A stretch of DNA of 64,000 nucleotides. Origin: CAWDLX01 sp046728155 (GTDB taxonomy: Bacteria > Actinomycetota > Actinomycetes > Mycobacteriales > Micromonosporaceae). Positions 36,877 through 45,646 of the stretch are shown here, in pieces. The translations under genes were made by a program, and so were the position numbers. The notes under the pieces are model-generated. The model made no database searches, was not told the origin of the DNA, and saw nothing but the letters and a program-made list of their open reading frames with translations. Position 1 is the first letter of the stretch; each line of letters starts with the position of its first letter. Location of the stretch: the NCBI GenBank assembly GCA_046728155.1, contig JBKPDY010000016.1:43898-107897 (forward strand), in the 5' to 3' direction.

Positions 36877-36962
36877 GTCTGCCTCAGTTCGCGACTGCGG
36901 AGCTCGCAGGCTCTCGTCGCCCGGCCACGGGCGAGCGCGCAACTCCGTTGGCGCTTCACCAT
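36870..36962 (-). CDS. Repeat-encoded leader mini-ORF between nuoB and nuoC (second family)
   Basis: A 30-codon frame reads MVKRQRSCALARGR through RACELRSRELRQTW and stops in TAG, which lies 4 bases inside nuoC (ATGGTAG). It starts 10 bp after the nuoB stop with GGTGG upstream. It is related to the mini-ORF between nuoC and nuoD and would allow ribosomes to reinitiate at the nuoC ATG. Confidence 0.45.
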   Translation of the reverse strand: MVKRQRSCALARGRATRACELRSRELRQTW

Positions 36963-36972
36963 TGCCCACCAC

Positions 36973-37647
36973 CTACCATCGGCCACCACCCTGGAGATGG
37001 CGCCCGTCCTTCATCCAGTTCTCGATCCGCAGCTGCTCCTCGCGCCCCTCCCGGACGGCCTTCTCCCATTGCCGGCGGCGCTCGCTGTCCGACCGGTACG
37101 ACGACGGCATCGCCCCCGGAGGAACGACGGGCACCTGGCCGCGTTCCCGCCGCTGCTCGAGCATCTTGCGACCGCCCTCTCCCAGCGGCTCGTGCAGGAT
37201 CTTCTCGCGCAGCTTGAGGATCGAGTCGATCAGCATCTCGGGCCGCGGGGGGCAGCCAGGCAGGTACATGTCCACCGGTACGATGTGGTCGACGCCCTGC
37301 ACGATCGCGTAGTTGTTGAACATGCCGCCGCTGGACGCGCAGACGCCCATCGACAGCACCCACTTCGGATCGGCCATCTGGTCGTAGATCTGGCGCAGGA
37401 CCGGTGCCATCTTCTGGCTCACCCGTCCAGCCACGATCATCAGGTCGGCCTGGCGGGGCGACGCCCGGAACACCTCCATGCCCCATCGACCGAGGTCGTA
37501 GTGTGGAGCACCGGCCGCCATCATCTCGATCGCGCAGCAGGCCAGGCCGAAGGTGGCGCCCCAGGTCGAGGACTTCCGGGCCCAGCCGACCACCCTCTCG
37601 ACCGTGGTCAGCAGCACCCCGCTGGGGAGTTTCTCCTCAAGTCCCAT
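36973..37647 (-). CDS. nuoB: NADH-quinone oxidoreductase subunit B
   Basis: A 224 aa subunit holding cluster N2. FGLACCAIEMM, SPRQADLMIVAGRVSQKMAP, GVCASSGGMFNNYAIVQG and YLPGCPPRPEMLIDSILKL contain the four Cys ligands. The C-terminal 50 residues form a charged extension. The ATG at 37647 is one base after the nuoA stop. Confidence 0.95.
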   Translation of the reverse strand: MGLEEKLPSGVLLTTVERVVGWARKSSTWGATFGLACCAIEMMAAGAPHYDLGRWGMEVFRASPRQADLMIVAGRVSQKMAPVLRQIYDQMADPKWVLSMGVCASSGGMFNNYAIVQGVDHIVPVDMYLPGCPPRPEMLIDSILKLREKILHEPLGEGGRKMLEQRRERGQVPVVPPGAMPSSYRSDSERRRQWEKAVREGREEQLRIENWMKDGRHLQGGGRW

Positions 37648-37648
37648 C

Positions 37649-38026
37649 TCAGTCCCAGTCCAGCCCGCCGCGGCGCCAGACATAGGCGAACGCGATGATC
37701 ACGGTCACGATGAACAGGATCATCTCGACGAAGGCGAGCCAACCCAGCCCACCGAGCAGGCCGTTGTAGCTCACCGCCCACGGGTAAAGAAAAATGATCT
37801 CAATGTCGAAGATGATGAAGAGCATCGCGGTCAGATAGAACTTGACCGGAAAACGTCCGCCGCCGATGGGCTCGGGCGACGGCTCGATACCGCACTCGTA
37901 CGCCTCGAGCTTCGCCCGGTTGTAGCGCTTCGGGCCGACGAGTTGCGATACCGCGATCGAGCCCAGGGTGAACAGCGCGGCCAGCGCGAACAGGGCCAGA
38001 ATCGGTACATACGCGGAGAGCGACAT
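37649..38026 (-). CDS. nuoA: NADH-quinone oxidoreductase subunit A
   Basis: A 125 aa protein with three transmembrane helices. KLEAYECGIEPSPEP, RFPVKFYLTAMLFIIFDIEIIFLYPWA are the signature segments. It opens the nuo operon. I chose the ATG at 38026 before SLSAYVPILALFAL; a much longer frame upstream has no family similarity. Confidence 0.94.
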   Translation of the reverse strand: MSLSAYVPILALFALAALFTLGSIAVSQLVGPKRYNRAKLEAYECGIEPSPEPIGGGRFPVKFYLTAMLFIIFDIEIIFLYPWAVSYNGLLGGLGWLAFVEMILFIVTVIIAFAYVWRRGGLDWD

Positions 38027-38112
38027 GGTCTTGGCGCCTACCTCGTCCTTCCGGTCGATCTTCTCTTTGGCGAAGCCGGGCAAATCACTTTCCACACTAT
38101 GAGCAACGGTAT

Positions 38113-38143
38113 GGGCCGGTCGGCCCGGGGTGGCGGGCCGGCC
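38113..38143 (-). terminator. GC-rich hairpin between the GGR-like gene and nuoA
   Basis: GGGCCGGTCGGCCCG and CGGGCCGGCC can pair over about ten bases. It lies just after the stop of the minus-strand reductase gene, so it may separate that gene from the nuo operon. Support is structural only. Confidence 0.35.
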
Positions 38144-38148
38144 AGCTG

Positions 38149-39402
38149 TCACGCCGCCGGAACCAGCCGCGTCAACGCGTTGATCACCCGATCCATGGCG
38201 TCTCCGCCGCGGTGGTCGGTCAGGTTTCCCATCAGCTTGAGTACGAACCGCATCACGGTCGGATGCGGCAGTCCATGCGTCGTCGCGACGCGCATGACCT
38301 CCGGCCGGCCGATGAGCTTGACGAACCAACCGCCAAGACGGTAGTACCCGCCGTACCTGTTCTTGAGCTCGGCCGGGTAGTACCGCAGGATCCGCTCCCG
38401 CCGACCGGGATCGCCGACCGCGAGCGCCTGGACGGCGATCTCGGCGGCAAGGGCCCCGGACTCCATCGCGTACGCGATGCCCTCACCGTTGAACGGGTTC
38501 ACCATCCCGCCCGAGTCACCCACCAACATCACACCGCGGGTGTAGTGGGGTACCCGGTTGAATCCCATCGGCAGAGCCGCGCCGAGGATCGGCCCGTCCG
38601 CCGTGGACTCGTTCAACTCCCACTCGTCCGGCGTCGCGGCCATCCACTCCACCAACATGTCCCGGTAGTTGGTACGCCCGAAGCCGACCGATGAGTTCAG
38701 CACCCCCAGGCCGACGTTGACCCGACCGTCTCCCATCCCGAAAATCCAGCCGTACCCGGGCAGAAGCCGGTCACTGTCCTTTGGCCTTAGTTCCAACCAT
38801 GACTCGAGGTACTCATCGCCGTGGCGTGGGCTGCGGTAGTAGCGCCGGACGGCCACGCCGATCGGCCGGTCGTCCCGTTTCGCCAACCCGAGCGCGATCG
38901 GAAACCGGGCGGAAACGCCGTCGGCGGCCACCACCAGCGGGGCCCGGTACCTCACCTTCTCGGTTCCCCGGGTCGCCTCGACTCCGACCACCCGTCCAAC
39001 GTCGTCGAGTACGGGGTTGGTGACGCAGGTCGCAGTCTGCAGCCGTGCCCCGGCCTTCGTGGCCGCGGTGGCGAGCAGCTGATCGAAGTCGACCCTCGTG
39101 CGGGTCAACCCATAGTCGGGAAAGCTCGCCAGGTCGGGCCACTCCAGCTCCAGCCGCACCCCGCCGCCGACGATGCGCAGGCCCCTGTTGCGCTGCCAGC
39201 CGTCACCGTCGGTCTTCACGCCCATCGCGATGAGCTGCTTGACGCCTCGCGGGGTCAGGCCATCCCCGCACACCTTCTCGCGCGGGAACTCTGCCTTGTC
39301 CAGCAGCAGAACGTCGAGCCCGTGGCGGGCCAGGTGATATGCGGTCGCGGAGCCGCCCGGGCCGGCTCCGACGACAATGACATCGGCATCGTTGGCAGTC
39401 AC
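38149..39402 (-). CDS. menJ: Geranylgeranyl-reductase-family flavoprotein, probable menaquinone side-chain reductase
   Basis: A 417 aa FAD-dependent protein. The dinucleotide-binding motif VIVVGAGPGGSATAYHLARHG is followed by FPREKVCGDGLTPRGV, the family signature, and later GVMLVGDSGGMVNPFNGEGIAYAMESG. The actinobacterial member MenJ saturates one isoprene unit of menaquinone. The location between menG and nuoA strongly supports a menaquinone role. The start is a GTG with GGGAGG upstream. Assignment as MenJ rather than a lipid GGR is inference. Confidence 0.82.
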   Translation of the reverse strand: MTANDADVIVVGAGPGGSATAYHLARHGLDVLLLDKAEFPREKVCGDGLTPRGVKQLIAMGVKTDGDGWQRNRGLRIVGGGVRLELEWPDLASFPDYGLTRTRVDFDQLLATAATKAGARLQTATCVTNPVLDDVGRVVGVEATRGTEKVRYRAPLVVAADGVSARFPIALGLAKRDDRPIGVAVRRYYRSPRHGDEYLESWLELRPKDSDRLLPGYGWIFGMGDGRVNVGLGVLNSSVGFGRTNYRDMLVEWMAATPDEWELNESTADGPILGAALPMGFNRVPHYTRGVMLVGDSGGMVNPFNGEGIAYAMESGALAAEIAVQALAVGDPGRRERILRYYPAELKNRYGGYYRLGGWFVKLIGRPEVMRVATTHGLPHPTVMRFVLKLMGNLTDHRGGDAMDRVINALTRLVPAA

Positions 39403-39507
39403 GCAGCACCTCCCAACCCGGCCCGGCCGTGCTCGTGAAACTCTTCACAAGCGCTCAGGAGGAGTCTATGACCGGGAGCCCCTCCCCCGCTTCTTAGGCA
39501 ACCCTTA

Positions 39508-40389
39508 CTACCCAACCAGCCGCCGCACACTCGCCAACACGTCATCTGCCCGGTCGGTCAGATCCCGCCAGGTGAACCTGAGGACAGTCCAGCCGGCGGC
39601 GACAAGGCGGTTCTGCCGGGCGCGGTCGTGCTGGAAAGTACGGGCCGAGACATGGTACGCCCATCCATCGACCTCGATGATCACCCGCTGCTGCGCAAAG
39701 ACCAGATCGCCCACGCCGATCAGCCCGCGATCGTCGGAGATCGGTACGTTGACCCGCCAGCCGGTAATTCCCGCCCGCTTCAGCAACCCGGTGAGCACTC
39801 GCTCCGCCGCCGAATGCTCTCCGCCGGCAGATGCCTGGAGCAGGTGTCGCACTCGGGGCACGCCGTGGTGCCCGCGATGGCGCTGGATCTGATCACCGAG
39901 GCTGGACCGGGTCACCCAGCCCTGCTGAAGCGAACGCTCGAGCAGTTCCAGCCCGAGCCGTTCGTTCAGGATCCGCAAGCAGTCGAAGACCGTGCGGTCC
40001 CTCGGTGTGACCCGGGCACCCTCGATCAGTGTGAAATCTCGTGGGCCGATCCGACCGAAGGTCAGCAACACACCGGTCAGACGGACGGAACAGTGCGTAT
40101 CCACCAGGAGCATGGTCCGATCATCAGTGACCGGAATGCCCCAGGCTCGTGCCGCGGCCGGGCCAGCCAGAACGGATCCCGGCACCGCGAGCAGTGCGGC
40201 CAGATCGTCATGCGCCTGCGTCAACTTCGTGCCGCCGGCGACCAGGACCGACCCGACCACACGTCGCCACTCACCGCTCGCGATCCGCTTGCGAACCTGA
40301 TACGCCGAGTAGCCGCATTGGCTGGCGTCCCTGCGTGTGAACAGCCCGCGCTGTCGTCTTGCGATCTGCGCGAGCCGCCGCTGGTCCAT
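39508..40389 (-). CDS. AbiEi/DUF559-type protein with restriction-endonuclease-like fold
   Basis: A 293 aa protein. The N-terminus (LAQIARRQRGLFTRRDASQCGYSAYQVRKRIASGEW) looks like the winged-helix region of AbiEi-type antitoxin-like proteins. The C-terminus (GVGDLVFAQQRVIIEVDGWAYH ... DRARQNRLVAAGWTVLRFTWRDL) matches the DUF559/Vsr-like PD-(D/E)xK fold with D, E and D positions present. Such proteins are common single genes in actinobacteria and their role is unknown. The ATG at 40389 begins MDQRRLAQ. It interrupts the menaquinone gene block. Confidence 0.75.
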   Translation of the reverse strand: MDQRRLAQIARRQRGLFTRRDASQCGYSAYQVRKRIASGEWRRVVGSVLVAGGTKLTQAHDDLAALLAVPGSVLAGPAAARAWGIPVTDDRTMLLVDTHCSVRLTGVLLTFGRIGPRDFTLIEGARVTPRDRTVFDCLRILNERLGLELLERSLQQGWVTRSSLGDQIQRHRGHHGVPRVRHLLQASAGGEHSAAERVLTGLLKRAGITGWRVNVPISDDRGLIGVGDLVFAQQRVIIEVDGWAYHVSARTFQHDRARQNRLVAAGWTVLRFTWRDLTDRADDVLASVRRLVG

Positions 40390-40457
40390 ACCGCTAAGCC
40401 TGCCGCACCCCGCGACCGATCGACCGTTCCCGTTTCGTCCTGTGGATAACGATGGAG

Positions 40458-40515
40458 ATCTGTTTCTTCCGCGAAAATGCTTAGGAAACTCCACGTCTTC
40501 GCGGAAGAAACGGAT
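40458..40515 (-). terminator. Strong inverted repeat downstream of menG
   Basis: The arms ATCTGTTTCTTCCGCGAA (40458-40475) and TTCGCGGAAGAAACGGAT (40498-40515) pair over 18 bases with one mismatch, with a 22-nt loop. It lies 12 bp after the menG stop and before the next minus-strand gene, so it is a likely terminator. The sequence TTCCGCGAAAATGC recurs at 50806-50819. Confidence 0.75.
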
Positions 40516-40526
40516 CAACAGGCGGG

Positions 40527-41219
40527 CTACGGCTTGGTGGCCCGGTGGAGGGCGACGATGCCTCCGGTCAGGTCGCGCCACCCGACTTCGGCCCAGCCGG
40601 CCTGCTGAATGATCGCCGCAAGCCCCTTCTGGTCGGGCCACGCCCGGATCGACTCGGCCAGGTACACGTATGCATCCGGGTTGGCCGAGATGCGGCGGGC
40701 CACGGCCGGCAGCGCCCGCATCAGGTACCCGAGGTAGACCCGCCGGAACACCGCGCCGCCAGGCGCGCTGAACTCGCAGATAACTAGCCGCCCGCCGGAC
40801 CGGGTGACCCGGTGGAGCTCCCTCAGGGCGGCCGGCACGTCGACGACGTTGCGCAGGCCGAACGAGGTCGTCACCGCGTCGAAGCTGCCGTCGCGAAAGG
40901 GGAGAGCGAGCGCATCGCCTGCCACCAACCGGATCGCCGGCCGGATGCGTCGCCCCACGGAGAGCATCCCCAGCGATAGGTCGACGCCAACGACGTACGC
41001 CGCCGAGTGCGCAAGTTCCTCGGTCGAAACCCCGGTCCCGGCCGCGACATCAAGGCACCGATCGCACGGACGCAGCCGCAGCGAGGCCCGGGTGTTCCGT
41101 CGCCACGAGCGGTCCTGGCCGAACGAGAGCACCGAGTTGGTCCGGTCGTAGCGCGCAGCCACACCGTCGAACATCGCTGCGACCTCGTCCGGCTCCTTGT
41201 CGAGGGAGGCGCGACTCAC
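40527..41219 (-). CDS. menG: Demethylmenaquinone methyltransferase
   Basis: A 230 aa class I methyltransferase of the UbiE/MenG family. VAAMFDGVAARYDRTNSVLSFGQDRSWRR is the N-terminal signature, LDVAAGTGVSTEEL binds S-adenosylmethionine, and TSFGLRNVVDVPAALRELHRVTRSGGRLVICEFSAP follows. It makes the last step of menaquinone synthesis. The GTG at 41219 overlaps the mqnC stop as GTGA, so both are co-translated. Confidence 0.92.
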   Translation of the reverse strand: MSRASLDKEPDEVAAMFDGVAARYDRTNSVLSFGQDRSWRRNTRASLRLRPCDRCLDVAAGTGVSTEELAHSAAYVVGVDLSLGMLSVGRRIRPAIRLVAGDALALPFRDGSFDAVTTSFGLRNVVDVPAALRELHRVTRSGGRLVICEFSAPGGAVFRRVYLGYLMRALPAVARRISANPDAYVYLAESIRAWPDQKGLAAIIQQAGWAEVGWRDLTGGIVALHRATKP

Positions 41220-42376
41220 CGAGCCGGCACCAGCGGGAGCGCGATCGACGAGACGTGCGAGCGCACCCGCGGATCGGTCGGGTCGTCGGCTGGCGTCCAG
41301 TGCACCCGGATATGCCGGTAGAGGGTGTCGCGCTGGGCCGGGATCCGGTCGGCCGTACGGATGAGCCACACCAGTTCCCGTAGGTTGGACCGGTGGCGTG
41401 CGCCGGCCGACGAGATGACGTTCTCCTCGAGCATGATGGAGCCCAGGTCGTCGACTCCCATGTGCAGAGAGAGCTGCCCCACATCCTTGCCCGTGGTGAG
41501 CCATGACGACTGCAGGTGCGCCACGTTGTCGAAAAAGAGCCTGGCGACGGCGATGAACCTCAGGTACTCCAGCGAGGTGGCCTGCGTCCGACCCTTGAGG
41601 TGGTTGTTCTCCGGCTGGTAGGTCCAGGGTATGAACGACCGGAAGCCGCCGGTGCGGTCCTGCACGTCGCGGATCATGCGGATGTGTTCGATCCGCTCGG
41701 CGTTGGTCTCACCGGTGCCCATCATCATGGTCGCGGTCGACTCGACGCCCAGCCGATGGGCGATCTCCATCACCTCGAGCCACTGCTCACCCGATTCCTT
41801 GAGCGGCGCGATGGCCCGACGCGGCCTGGCCGGCAGCATCTCCGCCCCGGCGCCGGCGATGGAGTCCAGGCCCGCGGCCCTGATGCGGGTGATCGCGTCC
41901 GCAATGGACACTCCCGACACCTTGGCCATGTGGTGGATCTCGCTCGGGCCGATCGAGTGGATGACCAGCTCGGGATAGGCCGCCTTTACGGCGGCGAACA
42001 GCTCTTCGTAGTACTCGACTCCGTAGTCGGGGTGGTGTCCACCCTGGAGCATCACCTGGGTCGCGCCGAGGTCGACGGCCTCGCCGCAGCGTCGAAGGAT
42101 CTCCTCGATCGGGTGTGACCAGCCCTCCTCGTGCTTCGGCGCCCGGTAGAAGGCGCAGAACTTGCACGCCGTCACGCACACGTTCGTGTAGTTGATGTTG
42201 CGATCGATGATGTACGTGACGATGCCGTCCGGATACCGCCGCCGCCGTACGGTGTCCGCCGCCTCGCCCAAGGGGTGCAGCGGCGCCTCCGTGTAGACGA
42301 GGAGGGCTTCCTCCGGCGTGATCCGTCCGCCATCGGCACCGCGTTGCAGGATCTCATCGATCGTCCGCGTACTCAC
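41216..42376 (-). CDS. mqnC: Cyclic dehypoxanthinyl futalosine synthase (radical SAM)
   Basis: A 386 aa radical SAM enzyme of the futalosine menaquinone route. The cluster motif is CVTACKFCAF (CxxxCxxC), followed by GATQVMLQGGHHPD, a signature of MqnC, and IHSIGPSEIHHM. It cyclises dehypoxanthinyl futalosine. The start is a GTG. It is divergent from the aldo/keto reductase and coupled to menG. Together with mqnA and mqnE in this window it shows the organism uses the futalosine pathway. Confidence 0.93.
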   Translation of the reverse strand: MSTRTIDEILQRGADGGRITPEEALLVYTEAPLHPLGEAADTVRRRRYPDGIVTYIIDRNINYTNVCVTACKFCAFYRAPKHEEGWSHPIEEILRRCGEAVDLGATQVMLQGGHHPDYGVEYYEELFAAVKAAYPELVIHSIGPSEIHHMAKVSGVSIADAITRIRAAGLDSIAGAGAEMLPARPRRAIAPLKESGEQWLEVMEIAHRLGVESTATMMMGTGETNAERIEHIRMIRDVQDRTGGFRSFIPWTYQPENNHLKGRTQATSLEYLRFIAVARLFFDNVAHLQSSWLTTGKDVGQLSLHMGVDDLGSIMLEENVISSAGARHRSNLRELVWLIRTADRIPAQRDTLYRHIRVHWTPADDPTDPRVRSHVSSIALPLVPAR

Positions 42377-42447
42377 ACGGTTGAGGGTACGTGCTGGCTC
42401 TCAGCAGAGGTACCGCAGTCCAGTCACCCCACGACTAGGCTCGCGCC

Positions 42448-43419
42448 ATGGCAGACATGCGCAACCGCCGTCTCGGCCGGTCCGGGCTGGCGGTCTCCGT
42501 CGTCGGGCTCGGGTGCAACAACTTCGGCCGGACGATCGGACCGGATCAGGTCCGGGAAGTCGTCGACGCCGCGGTCGACAGTGGAGTCACGCTCTTCGAT
42601 ACCGCCGATACCTACGGGACCCCGCGCGGCTCTTCCGAGGAGTTGCTCGGGGAAGCGCTGAAGTCCAATGGTCGCCGCCACGACGTGGTCATCGCCACGA
42701 AGTTCGGGTCGCCGATGGATGGTGTCAACGGCCCCGACTGGAACGCGCGGGGCGGCCGCCGGTACATACAGATCGCGGTCGACGCGTCGCTGCGCCGGCT
42801 CGGCACCGACTGGATCGACCTGTACCAGCTGCACCAGCCCGATCCCCATACTCCGATCGAGGAGACCCTCACCGCACTCGATGATGTCGTACGGGCGGGG
42901 AAGGTGCGCTACATCGGCTCGTCCAACTTCACCGGATGGGAGGTCGCCGACGCCGCCTGGATCGCCCGGCACGACCACCTCACGCCGTTCATCAGTGCCC
43001 AGAACAGCTACTCCTGGCTGGACCGTGCGGTCGAGCATGAGCTCGTGCCGGCGTGCGTCCACTTCGGGGTTGGCCTGCTGCCCTATTTCCCGCTCGGCTC
43101 GGGGCTGCTGACCGGGAAGTACCGGCGTGGCCACCCGGCCCCCGACGGGACACGGTTGTCCTCCGGGCGCTTCGCCGCCACACTTGCCCGCGCCCGATGG
43201 GACGTGATCGAGGGGCTGGAGGCGTTCGCCCGGGAGCGCTCGCTGACGTTGCTGGACGTAGCGATCGGCGGGTTGGCCGCCAAGCCGACGGTCGGCTCGG
43301 TGATCGCCGGCGCCACCTCCGCGGAACAGGTCCGAGCCAATATGGCGGCCGGTAGCTGGGTACCTACGCCCGACGAGCTCGCCCGACTGGACGAGATCAC
43401 GGCTGTCCACAATGGATGA
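42448..43419 (+). CDS. Aldo/keto reductase
   Basis: A 323 aa TIM-barrel oxidoreductase. FDTADTYGTPRGSSEELLGEAL carries the catalytic Asp and Tyr, VIATKFG the Lys and YQLHQPDP the His. KVRYIGSSNFTGWE and the NADPH-binding end (GSVIAGATSAEQVRANM) follow. The substrate is unknown. TAGGCT ends 6 nt before the ATG, so the mRNA is probably leaderless. The stop overlaps the crotonase start by 8 bp. Confidence 0.88.
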   Translation: MADMRNRRLGRSGLAVSVVGLGCNNFGRTIGPDQVREVVDAAVDSGVTLFDTADTYGTPRGSSEELLGEALKSNGRRHDVVIATKFGSPMDGVNGPDWNARGGRRYIQIAVDASLRRLGTDWIDLYQLHQPDPHTPIEETLTALDDVVRAGKVRYIGSSNFTGWEVADAAWIARHDHLTPFISAQNSYSWLDRAVEHELVPACVHFGVGLLPYFPLGSGLLTGKYRRGHPAPDGTRLSSGRFAATLARARWDVIEGLEAFARERSLTLLDVAIGGLAAKPTVGSVIAGATSAEQVRANMAAGSWVPTPDELARLDEITAVHNG

Positions 43420-44164
43420 AGTTCGCTACGAGCGGACGGGTGCGATCGCCGTCCTGACGATCGACCGTCCGGCTCGTCGCAACGCGATCGACGGACCGAC
43501 CGCGGAGCGCCTCGCGGCGGGCCTGAAGTCCTTTGAGGACGATCCGGCGGCCCGGGTGCTCGTCCTCACCGGCGCCGGTGGTCACGCCTTCAGCGCGGGT
43601 GCCGACCTCACCGCGCTCGACTCCTTTGCCGGTCGGGAGTACCTGCCCGGCGGTCCGCTCGGATTTACCCGGCTCCGGGCCACCAAGCCCACGATCGCGG
43701 CCGTCGACGGGTGGTGTGTGGCCGGTGGTCTCGAGCTGGCAATCTGGTGCGACCTGCGGATCTGTACCGCCGGTTCCCGGTTCGGCTTCCTGGAGCGGCG
43801 CTGGGGGGTACCGCTGATCGACGGCGGAACCCAGCGGCTGCCCCGCATCATCGGCCTCGGCCGCGCCCTCGACCTCATCCTCTCGGGCCGGATCGTCGAC
43901 GCCGACGAGGCGGAACGGATCGGACTGGTGACCAGCGTCGTACCGGCGGGCGAGCACCTGAGCCGGGCGATCGCACTGGGCGAGACGCTCGCGGCGTTCC
44001 CGCAGGAGGCCATGCTGGCCGATCGACTCAGCACCATCGACAGCATCGGCCGCACGTTCGACGACGGGACCTGGCTCGAGGCTCGACGCGGCGCGCCGAC
44101 CGTCGAGTCCAGCCGGCCGGGGGCCGCCCGCTTCGCCGAAGGAGCCGGCCGGTCCGGCTCCTGA
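43412..44164 (+). CDS. Enoyl-CoA hydratase/isomerase family protein (crotonase)
   Basis: A 250 aa crotonase-fold enzyme. AFSAGADLTALD and DGWCVAGGLELAIWCDLRI make the oxyanion hole. FGFLERRWGVPLIDGGTQRLPRIIG contains a Glu where hydratases carry a catalytic acid. The substrate cannot be assigned; the proximity of paa genes downstream on the other strand is suggestive only. Its ATG overlaps the aldo/keto reductase stop. Confidence 0.85.
   Translation: MDEVRYERTGAIAVLTIDRPARRNAIDGPTAERLAAGLKSFEDDPAARVLVLTGAGGHAFSAGADLTALDSFAGREYLPGGPLGFTRLRATKPTIAAVDGWCVAGGLELAIWCDLRICTAGSRFGFLERRWGVPLIDGGTQRLPRIIGLGRALDLILSGRIVDADEAERIGLVTSVVPAGEHLSRAIALGETLAAFPQEAMLADRLSTIDSIGRTFDDGTWLEARRGAPTVESSRPGAARFAEGAGRSGS
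44141..44161. terminator. Bidirectional terminator between crotonase and rskA
   Basis: GGAGCCGG and CCGGCTCC form a perfect 8-bp stem with a 5-nt loop ending at the crotonase stop codon. The converging rskA gene ends 20 bp away. Confidence 0.5.
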
Positions 44165-44180
44165 CGGCGCCGTGCCAGCC

Positions 44181-44930
44181 TCAGGTCAGTGGTACGGCGG
44201 CGACCGTCGGCAGGGTCGGGGTCGCCGAGCCGCCCGCGGGCTCGACTGTCACCGCGACATGGTCGGCTCCGCTCAGCGAGGAGATGAGCGCGGTCCCGCT
44301 CCGGGCGCCCGCCGCCATGACCCCGGCCGAGGTCGGCGAGGTGCCCTCCAGCAGCCATAGCTGGTACGTCTTACCGGATGGCGGCGCCGGCAGGTCGGAC
44401 ATGATGACGACACCGTCGTTGCGGGACGGGGAGACGGCCACGGTCACCCGGCCACCGGCCGCGACAGTGGCCGCGTGCAGCCGCACGTCCCCGGCAGCGA
44501 GTACGGCATCGATGCGGTCCTGTTGGGTCCGCAGTAAGGCGGCCTGTTCCCGGGCGTCGCCCAGCCGGCGCTCCTCGACCGTCCACACGGTGCCGAGGCC
44601 GGCGGCTGCGACGATCGCCGCGGCGACCGCCGCGAGGCTCCGGCGGCGCCACAGCCGGACCGGATCGCCACGGGCAGCGCGGGCCGGCCGGACATTGTGG
44701 ACCTGACTCGTACGGGCGATCTCGGCCATTACCCGGGCCTTCAGACCCGGTGGAGGCGCGAGCTGGGTCGCCGCGCCCAGCCGGGCGGCGGTCTCGGTCA
44801 ACTCGGCCACCTCGGTCGCGCAGGCGGGGCACTCGGCGATGTGGCGGGCGAACCCGGCCCGTTCGATCTCGGTCAAGGCGTCCAGGGCGTACGCGCCGGC
44901 AAGAGTATGCAGCTCGGTTGGTTGGGACAT
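44181..44930 (-). CDS. rskA: Anti-sigma-K factor RskA-like
   Basis: A 249 aa single-pass membrane protein. The N-terminus has HTLAGAYALDALTEIERAGFARHIAECPACATEV with an HxxxCxxC-type motif, then a transmembrane helix (LAAVAAAIVAAAGLGTVW) and a RskA-type outer domain (GKTYQLWLLEGTSPTSAGVM; VTVEPAGGS). It should hold the adjacent SigK-like factor at the membrane. The gene starts 4 bp after sigK. Confidence 0.88.
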   Translation of the reverse strand: MSQPTELHTLAGAYALDALTEIERAGFARHIAECPACATEVAELTETAARLGAATQLAPPPGLKARVMAEIARTSQVHNVRPARAARGDPVRLWRRRSLAAVAAAIVAAAGLGTVWTVEERRLGDAREQAALLRTQQDRIDAVLAAGDVRLHAATVAAGGRVTVAVSPSRNDGVVIMSDLPAPPSGKTYQLWLLEGTSPTSAGVMAAGARSGTALISSLSGADHVAVTVEPAGGSATPTLPTVAAVPLT

Positions 44931-44934
44931 CGGC

Positions 44935-45576
44935 TCACCCCCTTGCCGATCCGGCCGGGACCGGCCCGAACTCGACCCCGAGGCAGTCCCGCAGGCGGAT
45001 CAGCCCGTCCCGCATCCGGGTCTTGATCGTCGGCAGCGCCGCGTCGAGCTTCTCCGCCACTTCGCGGTAGGTGTACCCGCCGTAGTACGCGAGGGTCAGC
45101 GCCTCCCGCTGCAGATCGGTAAGCCCCTCGAGGCATCGCCGCACCTGCTGCTGCTCCAGGCTCGCCGCCACCTCTTCGACCACATCGTCGTACGGCGTCT
45201 CCACATGGGACACCGCGACCCGGCGCTCCCGTTCGGCTCCGGCCTGGGCCGACCGGACGCGGTCGACCGCGCGCCGATGGGTGATCGTCAGGATCCACGA
45301 TGTCGCCGAACCGCGCTCGGGGTCGTACCGGGCGGCGGTGCGCCACACCTCGACCAGGGCCTCCTGGGCCACCTCCTCGGCCTGGGCCGGGTCACGCACC
45401 ACACGCCGGGCCAGGCCGTACACGCGTGCGGAGACCGCGTCATAGAGCGGGGCGAAGGAGGCCTCGTCCCCGCGGGCCACCCGGCGGAGGAGTTCGTCGG
45501 TGGAGACCGGCGTCGCCGTGGGCTCGGTGCGCCTCCGCCACGCCGGCTCCGGGTCACGACCGGTGTGGGCACTCAC
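44935..45576 (-). CDS. sigK: ECF sigma factor, SigK-like
   Basis: A 213 aa sigma factor. Region 2 is ASFAPLYDAVSARVYGLARRVVRDPAQAEEVAQEALVEVWRTAARYDP and region 4 LEGLTDLQREALTLAYYGGYTYREVAEKLDAALPTIKTRMRDGLIRLRDCL. The region 2 and 4 sequences and the RskA-like partner support SigK. I chose the GTG at 45576 with GGGGGGAG upstream. Frames that extend farther overlap paaE and are shadows. Confidence 0.87.
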   Translation of the reverse strand: MSAHTGRDPEPAWRRRTEPTATPVSTDELLRRVARGDEASFAPLYDAVSARVYGLARRVVRDPAQAEEVAQEALVEVWRTAARYDPERGSATSWILTITHRRAVDRVRSAQAGAERERRVAVSHVETPYDDVVEEVAASLEQQQVRRCLEGLTDLQREALTLAYYGGYTYREVAEKLDAALPTIKTRMRDGLIRLRDCLGVEFGPVPAGSARG

Positions 45577-45646
45577 GGCCGCTCCCCCCGACTGTCCACC
45601 TTCACGATGGTTGTTCGGGCCCGGTCCGGGCCCGGATGGCTCGGCC

